Source: Amycolatopsis pittospori (GTDB lineage Bacteria; Actinomycetota; Actinomycetes; Mycobacteriales; Pseudonocardiaceae). Taken from it: 56,146 bases of DNA. The stretch lies in the NCBI RefSeq assembly GCF_013870525.1, contig NZ_JACBXD010000052.1, positions 1 to 56,146 of the forward strand, written 5' to 3'. The position numbers were made by a program, and so were the translations under genes. Of this stretch, positions 27,200 through 35,332 are shown piece by piece (within the stretch, counting starts at the first letter, position 1; each line of letters opens with the position of its first letter). Under the pieces are notes generated by a model that saw only the letters and a list, made by a program, of their open reading frames with translations, was not told the DNA's origin and made no database searches.

Positions 27200-27809
27200 G
27201 ATCCGCCAATCGGGACGGCGCCACGGTGTGGTCGCTGGAGTAATTGTGCGGCATCGCGCCATAAGGACGTTCGCTTCCGGCGGAGGCGAACAGCATGAGA
27301 TTGCAGATCCGCGTGCCGGGGTGCAGGAGCACCGCGTGCCGTAGGTGGTTCACGATCTCCAGGGTCAGCACGGCGCCGGTCTCGCTGCCGAAGCCGGGAC
27401 TGACCTGACCACAAAGGACGACGCTGATACCGAGCCTGGCGTAGTCGCTCGTGCCGTCGAGGAGTCCGACGAGATTCTCCGAAAGCCCGATCTTTTCCAG
27501 CGTCGGCGCGAGGACCACCTCACCGGGCTCGACCCGCAGCCTGCCTTCGCCGTCGAGATCCTTCGGCCGGAGGTCTGGATACGTGGTCCGGTCGGCGATG
27601 TCCACGACTCCCGTGGACTCCAAGCCGAAGGCCTTGTACCCGAGCCGCAGGCTGATCGCGGCGGGACGGACCAGACGCGGGTCGAACGGGGTGATCGTGA
27701 GTTCCCCGCTTCCGTGAGCCCGCCTGATCGCCCGGTCGGTGAGGATGCCACGACGTGCGATCCGGCGTTTGGAGAACGAGATTCCCGTTACGGGCCAGGT
27801 CATCGACAT
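27183..27809 (-). CDS. dCTP deaminase/dUTPase-superfamily protein
   Basis: This 208-residue protein matches dCTP deaminases: ILTDRAIRRAHGSGELTITP near the N-terminus, PGEVVLAPTLEKIGL, TSDYARLGISV (Arg125), SPGFGSETGAVLTLEI with Glu151 at the catalytic Glu position, and HPGTRICNLMLF. It has about 20 extra residues before the usual MLL-SD start and a divergent C-terminus. It may deaminate dCTP, hydrolyse dUTP or act on a modified nucleotide. The ATG at 27809 follows AAGGGGG and overlaps the upstream cupin gene by 10 bp. Confidence 0.88.
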   Translation of the reverse strand: MSMTWPVTGISFSKRRIARRGILTDRAIRRAHGSGELTITPFDPRLVRPAAISLRLGYKAFGLESTGVVDIADRTTYPDLRPKDLDGEGRLRVEPGEVVLAPTLEKIGLSENLVGLLDGTSDYARLGISVVLCGQVSPGFGSETGAVLTLEIVNHLRHAVLLHPGTRICNLMLFASAGSERPYGAMPHNYSSDHTVAPSRLADHAGRE

Positions 27810-28561
27810 GACACTGCCCCCTTGCTGAACGCCGCCACGACATCACCGACGAGCTTCCGGAAATCGGCTTCGGTCAGCTCGCCGTTGGGCTGGTCGTCCG
27901 TCTGGCCGGGCTCGCAGTAGACGACCGTGGTCGGAGTGCGATGAGGGCCTTGGATCACCACCGTCGCCGTCAAACCCGCGTCGATCGGCCGGACCGTGTG
28001 GACGATCCGGGTGTCGCAGGAATAGACTTCTCCGCGTAGGACGTGCGGCGAGTACACCTTCTTCAGCCGGGCTTCGCCGTCCGCGTGCAATGCGGCCGGA
28101 TCGGCCGGATCGGCGCCGTACCGGTAGCGAGTATGGGGTTTCCCACCTTCGGTCGTTTCGCGATACTCCACCATGTGCATGCCTTCGCCGACGATGATGG
28201 TCGAAGCGAATTCCCATCGGTGACTGTGCGGATTGGACTCTCCGCGTGAGGGTTTCTCGGAGTCCGGCCAGACATGGAGCCGAATCCGGAAATCGGCGGA
28301 CGCGTGGAGCACTATTTTAGCGAAACCGTTGGGATGCCAATAAGAACGCTTCGCCGCAGCGCGGACGGATTCCTCGTCGACGAGGATTTCCTCCAGCCAG
28401 GCAAGAAAAGTGCCGGGGTCGTCCTGGATCCGGCACGCGACCGCGCGTAACCAGGGGATATCCGCGTCGCTGTCGCTGGGCCGTTTCTCCATGATGGCAA
28501 GGAGAAAAAGGTGTGTGCCTGATGGATCGGCCAGGGCGATCGAAGGCGGATCATCGTTCAT
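27800..28561 (-). CDS. Cupin-like metal-dependent protein
   Basis: This 253-residue protein has a cupin core: NPHSHRWEF gives an HxH metal site, with another His in GEGMHMVEY and a distal His in DTRIVHTVRP, as in cysteine-dioxygenase-like cupins. An N-terminal helical part precedes it, and the tail FRKLVGDVVAAFSKG is polar. A non-heme iron dioxygenase is plausible, but I cannot assign a substrate. The ATG at 28561 follows AGGAA and overlaps the regulator gene by 11 bp; the following deaminase-like gene overlaps it by 10 bp. The longer upstream frame was rejected as it lies inside the regulator gene. Confidence 0.75.
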   Translation of the reverse strand: MNDDPPSIALADPSGTHLFLLAIMEKRPSDSDADIPWLRAVACRIQDDPGTFLAWLEEILVDEESVRAAAKRSYWHPNGFAKIVLHASADFRIRLHVWPDSEKPSRGESNPHSHRWEFASTIIVGEGMHMVEYRETTEGGKPHTRYRYGADPADPAALHADGEARLKKVYSPHVLRGEVYSCDTRIVHTVRPIDAGLTATVVIQGPHRTPTTVVYCEPGQTDDQPNGELTEADFRKLVGDVVAAFSKGAVSCR

Positions 28562-29837
28562 GGGTCGTTCCTGGAGGGCTGAGCGGGGGTGTGGCCACGG
28601 TAAGCGCGGCCACACGAAGAGCGGTGACGGCGTCCAAGGTCTGCCAGATTGGTAGGTCCCCGTTTCCCCACGCCCACAAGCCTTTGTCGGCGTCGTAACG
28701 CTCCCAAAGGGTCCCGAGTGCCCGGTTGAGCCGGGGGAGCGGCAGGAGGGGAGCGGCGGCGAGCGCTTGGACGACCCAGGCGGGAGTGAAGTGCCGGATG
28801 ATGATCCGGGTCGTTCCGTCCCCGTCGGGGCGAGGTCTTTCCAGATCCTCGGCCACGCCATCGTCCGAATGGGACGGGTCGGTGAGCCATTGTGTGGCTT
28901 CGTCGGCCGCGTCCCGGACGTCATTGCGATCATCTCTACTGCGGAGGAAATCCCGGAGAGCGACGACGGACCGTGCGGTGTGCACGACCGACGCCTCCGG
29001 GCCGGCGAGGCCCGCCTCGTTCTTCTCCGGCCACAGGTGTGTACCGCCGAAGTCGAGCCGGGTAGCCAAGAGGTCGTCGACCAACTCGTCGGTCAGCGGG
29101 GCGTCCGGTCGCAGCCGGACAGCCGTGTGGAGCACAGCAGACAACAGATAGGGGCGGGTCTTGCTGTAGAGGTCGAGCGATTCCTTCAGTACGGCCAGCC
29201 CTTCGTCGGCCGACATCGTGCTCGTGCGGAACAACGCATCCACCACTGCCGCGGTGGTCTCCGGCCGTCGGCTGCCGGAGCGGCCTTGCCAGCCATGTTC
29301 TTTCTGTAGCCCGTAGAGATCTTCGGCGAGCAAATGTAGGTCGATGTAGGGTTCGCCTACCACCAGCATCGTGGTGATTCCGTACGCGGTGCTGAGTGCT
29401 TTCGGACCAGTGTTCTTCTGCAGGTTGTGCCGCCAGCCGAGGGGCCTGCCTTCGCCGTCGATGATCAGGCGTTCGACGAGACTCTTTCCGACCGTGTGGA
29501 AGACCTGCATCAGCGAGCGCGACGTGTCGACGATGTGCACGTCGACTGCGGCGGGCGTGTGGTCTTGAGGCGATCTGGCTGCTTCGACCAGGGAAAATAG
29601 AGAATTCGCGGCGCGGAAGTGATCGTCGAGTTGGCGGGCGTTGTGCGTGGACGGCAGGTATTTGCCGGTCTCCCATTGGGTGAGGTTCGCCCGGGTGACC
29701 CCGACGATCTGGGCGGTCTGTGCCTGCGTTTCACCGGCGGCTTTGCGCAGTCGCCGCAGCTCACGCCCGACACCCGAAGCGGTAACGGTTTCCGCACCAG
29801 GACTTACCGGCTGGTCACCGGCCGATGTAGGCTTCAT
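28551..29837 (-). CDS. XRE-family regulator with toroid-like C-terminal domain
   Basis: This 428-residue protein begins with an XRE helix-turn-helix at residues ~23-75 (VGRELRRLRKAAGETQAQTA, VTRANLTQWETGKYLP). The remaining ~350 residues are helical with repeated short elements; DKGLWAWGNGDLPIWQTLDA near the end is like the repeats of squalene cyclase/prenyltransferase toroids. It may sense a ligand and control the three following overlapping genes. The ATG at 29837 sits next to gtaggc repeats; the frame upstream encodes unrelated residues. A GTG (29852-29850) is an alternative start. Confidence 0.82.
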   Translation of the reverse strand: MKPTSAGDQPVSPGAETVTASGVGRELRRLRKAAGETQAQTAQIVGVTRANLTQWETGKYLPSTHNARQLDDHFRAANSLFSLVEAARSPQDHTPAAVDVHIVDTSRSLMQVFHTVGKSLVERLIIDGEGRPLGWRHNLQKNTGPKALSTAYGITTMLVVGEPYIDLHLLAEDLYGLQKEHGWQGRSGSRRPETTAAVVDALFRTSTMSADEGLAVLKESLDLYSKTRPYLLSAVLHTAVRLRPDAPLTDELVDDLLATRLDFGGTHLWPEKNEAGLAGPEASVVHTARSVVALRDFLRSRDDRNDVRDAADEATQWLTDPSHSDDGVAEDLERPRPDGDGTTRIIIRHFTPAWVVQALAAAPLLPLPRLNRALGTLWERYDADKGLWAWGNGDLPIWQTLDAVTALRVAALTVATPPLSPPGTTHER

Positions 29838-30188
29838 GTAGGCACTAGACACAGGCTTACCTACCTCTAGTAGGCAACGTAAGGTGGTGACTGACCGTGC
29901 ACACACCGGGGAGCGTACAGGACGAGAAACGGCTCGCGCGGTCGCACCGGCGAATGGTCGCTTACGGCGTGTTGCGAACTGTTCCACCAGGTCCTGGTGT
30001 GCGTGACCCGCCTGGCGACCGGGGCCGGTACGACCCGGGTTCGACCGGAAGACGGATGCTGTCAGCCATGTGAAGGTGACGCTGCGCATCCATTTCGGCT
30101 CGAGCCGTCTGCGGGCCACACGAATGCCGTAGTAGGCGTCGTGTGTGCCGACCCGAGTCCGCGCTTCGCAGCATCGGGGGTGAACCCC
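29838..30188. other. Divergent promoter region of the XRE operon
   Basis: These 351 bp separate the minus-strand XRE operon from two + strand genes. Near the XRE start, gtagg occurs three times (about 29827, 29837, 29870), and cctacctctagtagg at 29860-29874 is a palindrome with 5-bp arms, a likely autoregulatory operator. I see no gene or RNA in the rest. A tRNA-like T-arm near 30037 was checked and rejected. Confidence 0.55.
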
Positions 30189-30521
30189 ATGACCCACCAC
30201 GAGAACAACACGGCCGCATCCCGAACCTGGTTCGACCGATTGCTCGACCATTTCCACAACTGGCTCTTCGCGACCGACGACGACGCCAGGGCCGCTGCTC
30301 GCGGCTGGCAGGTCACCCGAGTGCCGAACGGCAGACGTCGCGTCTATCGCGACCCCCGCTGGGACGGCCTGCACGCGTGTGAGCCGTGCGGCGGTACCGG
30401 TTGGTGGCCTTACGAAGACGCCGTTTGCCCGGACTGCGCCGGTGTCGGGGTCGTCCGCTCCATTCCCGTGGCGGCCGTGGCCGCCGAGCAAATCGCCGGA
30501 CGGACAGGAGGAAGGTCATGA
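30189..30521 (+). CDS. Small protein with DnaJ-like zinc-finger pair
   Basis: This 110-residue protein ends with CEPCGGTGWW and CPDCAGVGV, two CxxC knuckles of the DnaJ central-domain type. The N-terminal half is charged and aromatic (WFDRLLDHFHNWLF). Similar short zinc-finger proteins precede the transfer genes of actinomycete integrative elements. The ATG follows GGGGGTG, and the stop overlaps the next start (ATGA). No function is known to me. Confidence 0.7.
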   Translation: MTHHENNTAASRTWFDRLLDHFHNWLFATDDDARAAARGWQVTRVPNGRRRVYRDPRWDGLHACEPCGGTGWWPYEDAVCPDCAGVGVVRSIPVAAVAAEQIAGRTGGRS

Positions 30522-31147
30522 ACCGTTGGCAGGAACCCCAGGCGATCGCCGATCTGGCCAGTGAGATCACCGAGGTCAGGCGACCGAATCCGGTCGCCGG
30601 CCTGTATCACTGGCGGTACGAGATCGCCGCGCTGATCGTGCTTCCCTACGCACTGGTCTCCCTGTTCCAGGCCGTCGGCCCGATCTGGGCGGCGGTGGTG
30701 CTGTTCTGTGTCGCGAACTGGCTGTTCTATTGGCGTTCGGCGCGGAGGTTCCTCCGTGACCGGCTCCGGTCGATCGTCGTGCAGCACCGGTTGCGGACGG
30801 GGTTCGCCCGGGCACGGGTCTGCACGATCGACGGCAGGCTCCCGATGATCCTGTGGACCAAACCGCGTGGCGACGAGGTCGAGGTCACCGTGTTCTGCCC
30901 GGCCGGGGTCGGCTACGACCGCATCGAAGGGCGGCGGGAGCTGCTCGCCGCGGCGTGCTTCGCCGCCGACGTCCACGTGTATCGCCATCACAAACGTGCC
31001 GACCTGGTGCACCTCTCGGTCTGTACGGCGCGATTCCGCAAGGACGCGGAGGAAACCCGTCCCGAAGTCACGCCGGGGATGGCGCCCTCGCGACGATATG
31101 CCGGGCAAGAGGCCGGTGGCGCCATTCGCCTGCCGGGGACCGTCTGA
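30518..31147 (+). CDS. Membrane protein like the N-terminus of FtsK/TraB transfer proteins, truncated
   Basis: This 209-residue protein has two membrane helices (about residues 35-72: AALIVLPYALVSLFQAVGPI and WAAVVLFCVANWLFYW) followed by a mixed alpha/beta part (VEVTVFCPAGVGYDRIEGRR, DVHVYRHHKRADLVHLSVC). This resembles the region before the ATPase of FtsK/SpoIIIE-like conjugation proteins of pSAM2-type elements. No ATPase follows. The last ~27 residues lack any pattern and overlap the opposite-strand methyltransferase gene by 80 bp, suggesting a deletion joint near 31065. The ATG follows CAGGAGGAAGG. Confidence 0.65.
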   Translation: MNRWQEPQAIADLASEITEVRRPNPVAGLYHWRYEIAALIVLPYALVSLFQAVGPIWAAVVLFCVANWLFYWRSARRFLRDRLRSIVVQHRLRTGFARARVCTIDGRLPMILWTKPRGDEVEVTVFCPAGVGYDRIEGRRELLAAACFAADVHVYRHHKRADLVHLSVCTARFRKDAEETRPEVTPGMAPSRRYAGQEAGGAIRLPGTV

Positions 31148-31847
31148 GGAACTCTTCGCGCAGGGTCGCGACGAACCGCTCGCCACGCGCCGTGGCGAGC
31201 GGCCTCATCGGTCCGGAGCGGGTGTGGGCCGTGAAGAAGGTGTCCGCGTCCGGATGGACCATCGGGAACGACACCTGCTCGTCCCGTTCGATCGCGGTGC
31301 GCTCCAGCGAGGACGTGAGCCGGGATTCCCACGAACGGTCCCCGGCCGGGATGTGCTCGCGGAGAACGTCCGACAACACCGTGAACGGTCCGCCCGGTTC
31401 GGTGCTGTGCGGCCAGTAGACGACCGAGAGCCATCCTCCGGGGCGCAGCGCGCCGGCCCAGGACCGGAGGGCGGCGTCGGGCTCGGGGAGTTGCTGGAGC
31501 CCGAAAACCGACACGACCGCCGCCGCGGTGAGGTCGAGTTTCGAGGCATCGCCTTCGAGGACGCGGACGAGCGGGTTACCCGCCGCCCGTCGTCGCGCCC
31601 GTGCCGCCATACCCGCCGACAGGTCGATGCCGACGATCTCGCGGCCCGGAAGATGCTCGGTGAGCACGTCCAGTTCCGGAAAGGTCCCGCAGCAGGGCAC
31701 GAGAACGGGTCCGTCGGGCAAGGCTTCGGGAAGGGCACGGACCGCCGTGTCGACCCACGGCGCGAAGCGGGGCACGTAGTAGGCCTCGTACCCGTCGGCG
31801 GCTTCGTCCCAGCCGCGGGCGATGCGGGCCAGGTGTTCGGCGGTCAG
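31068..31847 (-). CDS. SAM-dependent methyltransferase, probable CTG start
   Basis: This class I methyltransferase has motif I VLVPCCGTFPELDVL, acidic loop GIDLSAG, GDASKLDL and the post-motif LRPGGWLSVVYW. The ordinary start, GTG at 31775, would cut off the usual N-terminal W-D-x-A-A-x-x-Y segment, which is encoded just upstream (RIARGWDEAADGYEAYYVPRF). The only suitable start is a CTG at 31847 that overlaps the DUF998 stop as CTGA, imitating the ATGA overlaps elsewhere. I therefore extend the gene to 31847 (259 residues). The substrate is unknown. Confidence 0.78.
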   Translation of the reverse strand: MTAEHLARIARGWDEAADGYEAYYVPRFAPWVDTAVRALPEALPDGPVLVPCCGTFPELDVLTEHLPGREIVGIDLSAGMAARARRRAAGNPLVRVLEGDASKLDLTAAAVVSVFGLQQLPEPDAALRSWAGALRPGGWLSVVYWPHSTEPGGPFTVLSDVLREHIPAGDRSWESRLTSSLERTAIERDEQVSFPMVHPDADTFFTAHTRSGPMRPLATARGERFVATLREEFLRRSPAGEWRHRPLARHIVARAPSPA

Positions 31848-32530
31848 GACGCGACCTGCAGGGCCTCGGCCTCATCGGTGACCGGTGCGGCCGCCCGGGC
31901 CGGGATGAGCAGCGACGCCAGTGCGATCAGCCCGGTCAGCGCCATCGCGCGTTCGACCAGGCCCAGCGGGATCGCCTGCCACCACGGCCTGCCGCCGTTC
32001 ATCGAGACCACGATCGCTCCGAGGATCACGCCGAACCAGGCCAGCGCGGCCACCGCGAGCACCCGCGTCACCGCGCGGCGGGCGGGGGAGGAGGGGAAGA
32101 CGGCCTTCGCGGCGAACCACACCGCCAGAGGCAGGCAGACGAAGGCCACGACGCTCGCGATCCGGTGCACGGTTCCGCCGGTGCTCGGCCCGATGGCCCA
32201 GTTGTTCTTGGGGAACGCCACGATCGCCACCAGGCTCACCGTCCAGAGCGCGCAGAAGATCGACGCCGCGGACAGGGCGGGGATGTGCTTGCGGCGGATC
32301 AGCGCGCCGAAGCCGATCGCCGAGCCGAACGCGACCAGCAGGACCGCGACGTCGAAGATCCACTTGTTCTCGCTGAGCGCGTATTCGCTGATGGTGCGGC
32401 GGACCGGGCTGATGTCGCTGGTGGCGGGCAGCACCTGCAGCAGCAGGATCAGCAGCGCTCCGCCGGCGACCGAGGCCACGGCGGCCAGCAGGGCCAGCGG
32501 GGTCCTGGCGGTGACCTGGGGCGTCGTCAT
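31844..32530 (-). CDS. DUF998 family integral membrane protein
   Basis: This 228-residue protein has about six hydrophobic helices and the DUF998 signature DISPVRRTISEYALSENKWIFD after the first. The family has no established function. The ATG at 32530 is chosen because homologues start close to the first helix; a GTG at 32551 would add seven residues. It probably forms an operon with the methyltransferase through the CTGA overlap. A cctgtcg/cgacagg repeat (32574-32591) lies in the upstream region. Confidence 0.85.
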   Translation of the reverse strand: MTTPQVTARTPLALLAAVASVAGGALLILLLQVLPATSDISPVRRTISEYALSENKWIFDVAVLLVAFGSAIGFGALIRRKHIPALSAASIFCALWTVSLVAIVAFPKNNWAIGPSTGGTVHRIASVVAFVCLPLAVWFAAKAVFPSSPARRAVTRVLAVAALAWFGVILGAIVVSMNGGRPWWQAIPLGLVERAMALTGLIALASLLIPARAAAPVTDEAEALQVAS

Positions 32531-32720
32531 GGTTGAAAGGTAACCACCCAACCTGAAGATTTTCTTAGGCCAACCTGTCGGAATCGACAGGAAAGTCCCA
32601 TTCTACGACCCACGCCCCGGTGATCATTCCGGCACTGTCGGTGAGATCGTTGGGCCGAAAGGGGTGCAGGCGACTTGTGGCGGGTCCCTCCGACGGGGTC
32701 GCGGGTCTAGGGTCTCGCTA

Positions 32721-32744
32721 CCGGTGACCTCACCCGGTCACCGG
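32721..32744. promoter_or_regulatory. Inverted repeat upstream of the M14 peptidase
   Basis: 9-bp arms ccggtgacc and ggtcaccgg around 6 nt end 8 bp before the AAGGAGGT ribosome site of the peptidase gene. The arms resemble the inverted repeat at 17180-17207 before the TetR gene. Confidence 0.5.
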
Positions 32745-32765
32745 ACTGTCCAAGGAGGTCAGTCT

Positions 32766-35267
32766 GTGGGGTATTCACCAAACCGGCGAAGAGCGGGATG
32801 GACGGCGGCGACCCTGGTGCTCGCCGGCACTTTCGTGGCACTTCCGTCGGCCACGACGGCGGGGGCCGCGGACAACGTGGTGCGGGCCAACCAGGCCGTG
32901 CCGCGGTCCTGTTTCGCCGCGTTGCAGAAGCCGGGTACCGCCGGCACCGACCGGCGGGAGTTCACGTCCACTGTAGACGGTCTGTTGCAGGCGCGCCTCG
33001 CGCCGCGCGGCGGCACCGAAGGTGACTGGGACCTCGCGGTCTTCGACAAGGCCACCGGAGCGGTCGTCGCCGCGTCGGCCGCGTTGCGCAGCCACGAGCT
33101 CGCCGAAGGATTCGTGAAGAAGGACCAGAAACTGGTCGTGCAGACCTGCCGGTACGACGGGCAGACGCGCGACGCGGTCCTGGGTGTCGACTTCCTCGCG
33201 CTCACACCGCAGGGAACGCCCACCGGCGCCGCGCCCGCGCCGCAGCGCGCCGAACTGGTCCGGGTCGAGACCCCGGCCAAGCAGGACAAGGACAAGCTGC
33301 TCCGCCTCGGCCTCGACGTCACCGAGAAGGCCGACGCCACCGGTGTCCAGGTCGTTCTCGCCAACGACGCCGACCGCAAGACGCTGGCGGACAACGGCTT
33401 CAAGTCCAAGGTGATCGACGCCGACCTTTCGGCGAAGTCGATCCAGAACGCCAAGACCGACCGCGAGTACGCCGCGAAGACGCCGGGCTCCACGCTGCCG
33501 TCCGGGCGCACGAGCTACCGGCACCTCTACGACTACCAGTTCGAGGTCAAGGAACTGGCCCGCAAGAACCCCAAGCTCGTCACGGCGTTCACGTTGCCGC
33601 AGCCGACCTGGGAAGGCCGCGACGTCATCGGCGTCGAGATCGCGAGCGACGTCAAGAACATCGCCGACGGCAAGCCCGTCAACTTCACCATGGGCGTGCA
33701 CCACGCCCGGGAGTGGCCCGCCGGCGAGCACGCCATGGAATGGGCGATCGAGCTGGTCAAGGGCTACACCGGCAACAACGCCGAAATCCGCGGTCTGGTC
33801 GGCCGGACACGCAACATCATCGTGCCGATCGTCAACCCGGACGGCTTCGAAATCTCCCGGGAGGCCGAGCCCAAGGGCGACTTCTCGCGCTTCGACTACG
33901 AGATGAAGCGCAAGAACTGCAACGTCAACGACTCGCCCAAGGAGTTCGCGACCGGCGTCTGCAAGGCGAACCCCGCCGGCCGCGAACGCGGCACCGACCC
34001 GAACCGCAACTACGCGGGCTTCTGGGGCGGCGCCGGCGCGTCGACCCTGTGGCGCAGCGACACGTTCCGCGGCTCCGGCCCGTTCTCCGAGCCCGAGACG
34101 CAGAACATCCGCTCGATCGTCTCCAACCGCCAGGTCACCAACCTGATCACGCTGCACACGTTCTCGAACCTCGTGCTGCGTGTCCCGGGTGTCGCCGCCG
34201 TCCGGCCGCCGCTCGACGAGCCGGCGTACAAGGCGCTCGGCGACAAGATGGCCACGCGCAACGGGTACACCAGCCAGCCGTCGTGGGCGCTCTACGACAC
34301 CACCGGTTCGACCGAGGACTGGTCGTACTGGGCCACCGGTGGCTGGGGCTTCACCTTCGAGATCGGTGACACCGAGTTCCACCCGCCGTTCCAGAACGGT
34401 GTCGTCGCCGAGTACACCGGCGTCGCCCCCGCGGCGGGCGCGGGCAAGGGCGGCAACCGTGCGGCCTTCGTCGACATGCTGGCCAACACCGCCGACCCGG
34501 CGGCGCACTCGACGCTGATCGGTTCGGCGCCGAAGGGCTACCAGCTGAAGCTGCACAAGACCTTCCAGACGCCGACCTCGCCGGTGGTGCAGCCGGACGG
34601 CTCGACGAAGCCGCCGATCTACGTGACCGACAACCTGAACTCGACGCTGGGCTCCACCGGCGGCCGGTTCGCGTGGTCGATCAACCCGTCGACCCGCCCC
34701 TACGTCGCGGGCCGCTACGGCCGCGAACCGCAGGGCCCGGCGCAGCCGTCGATCCAGGTGGCCAACCCGGCCGGGGTCCCGCCGATCAACACCAACTATC
34801 CGACCGACCCGGCGTCGGAGAGCTTCACCTTCCACGTCGACGGTCTCCCGAAGGTGGACAACGGCAAGTTCAGCGTCGACGTCAAGTGGGCCAGCCAGGA
34901 CACCGACTGGGACCTGTACGTCTTCGACTCGGCGGGCAACATGGTCTCGTCGTCGGCGAACGGTTCGACCACGGAAGAGCACGCGATCCTGTACGACCCG
35001 CCCGCCGGGGACTACCGGGCCGTGCTGGTCAACTACTCGCAGGCCAGCCCGTCCACTGTGGACGATTGGACCGGCGGGGTCTCGTTCCAGTCGCCGATCC
35101 CGCCGACCTACGGCCCCAAGGAGGCGTACCAGCTGACCTGTACGTCACCGAAGGGCAAGCTCGTCGGACTGGCGGACGTCTACATCGACCGCGGCCAGAC
35201 GGTCGACGTCGGTGAGGTCTGCACCCGTTCCGCGCGCGCCAAGAAGGAGCGCTCGGGCGGCCGGTAG
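32766..35267 (+). CDS. Secreted zinc carboxypeptidase (peptidase family M14)
   Basis: This 833-residue protein starts at GTG after AAGGAGGT and has a signal peptide (NRRRAGWTAATLVLAGTFVA, cleavage likely after TAGAA). The M14 catalytic domain spans roughly residues 270-620: zinc ligands in HHARE (His313, Glu316) and LHTFSN (His464), and the general base in GFTFEIGDTEF (Glu532). An N-terminal region and a C-terminal beta domain (YPTDPASESFTFHVDG to YNSQ-like PPC fold, EGDWDLAVF/DTDWDLYVF repeats) flank it. It probably degrades peptides outside the cell. It ends at a convergent hairpin. Confidence 0.94.
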   Translation: MGYSPNRRRAGWTAATLVLAGTFVALPSATTAGAADNVVRANQAVPRSCFAALQKPGTAGTDRREFTSTVDGLLQARLAPRGGTEGDWDLAVFDKATGAVVAASAALRSHELAEGFVKKDQKLVVQTCRYDGQTRDAVLGVDFLALTPQGTPTGAAPAPQRAELVRVETPAKQDKDKLLRLGLDVTEKADATGVQVVLANDADRKTLADNGFKSKVIDADLSAKSIQNAKTDREYAAKTPGSTLPSGRTSYRHLYDYQFEVKELARKNPKLVTAFTLPQPTWEGRDVIGVEIASDVKNIADGKPVNFTMGVHHAREWPAGEHAMEWAIELVKGYTGNNAEIRGLVGRTRNIIVPIVNPDGFEISREAEPKGDFSRFDYEMKRKNCNVNDSPKEFATGVCKANPAGRERGTDPNRNYAGFWGGAGASTLWRSDTFRGSGPFSEPETQNIRSIVSNRQVTNLITLHTFSNLVLRVPGVAAVRPPLDEPAYKALGDKMATRNGYTSQPSWALYDTTGSTEDWSYWATGGWGFTFEIGDTEFHPPFQNGVVAEYTGVAPAAGAGKGGNRAAFVDMLANTADPAAHSTLIGSAPKGYQLKLHKTFQTPTSPVVQPDGSTKPPIYVTDNLNSTLGSTGGRFAWSINPSTRPYVAGRYGREPQGPAQPSIQVANPAGVPPINTNYPTDPASESFTFHVDGLPKVDNGKFSVDVKWASQDTDWDLYVFDSAGNMVSSSANGSTTEEHAILYDPPAGDYRAVLVNYSQASPSTVDDWTGGVSFQSPIPPTYGPKEAYQLTCTSPKGKLVGLADVYIDRGQTVDVGEVCTRSARAKKERSGGR

Positions 35268-35277
35268 GTCTCCTGTG

Positions 35278-35323
35278 CTCGTGAGTGGTAAGGGCGGTTC
35301 CAACCGCCCTTACCACTCACGAG
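35278..35323. terminator. Perfect 22-bp inverted repeat (family A, copy 3)
   Basis: Arms of 22 bp, from ctcgtgagtggtaagggcgg onward, pair perfectly around a 2-nt centre. It separates the convergent peptidase and DnaJ-NERD genes, 10 bp from each stop. The outer stem is the same tcgtgagtgg as in the repeats at 6478 and 6644, but the inner stem differs. Confidence 0.88.
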
Positions 35324-35332
35324 ACGCCGGGC

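Noticed and set aside
28562..28933. An N-terminal extension of the cupin protein
   Set aside because: It lies within the regulator coding sequence in another frame and encodes Pro/Ser/Arg-rich shadow sequence; the ATG at 28561 has a ribosome site.
30030..30055. A tRNA-like T-arm (gggttcgacc)
   Set aside because: The flanking bases do not form the 5-bp stem and no acceptor or anticodon arm could be found, so no att-bearing tRNA is claimed.
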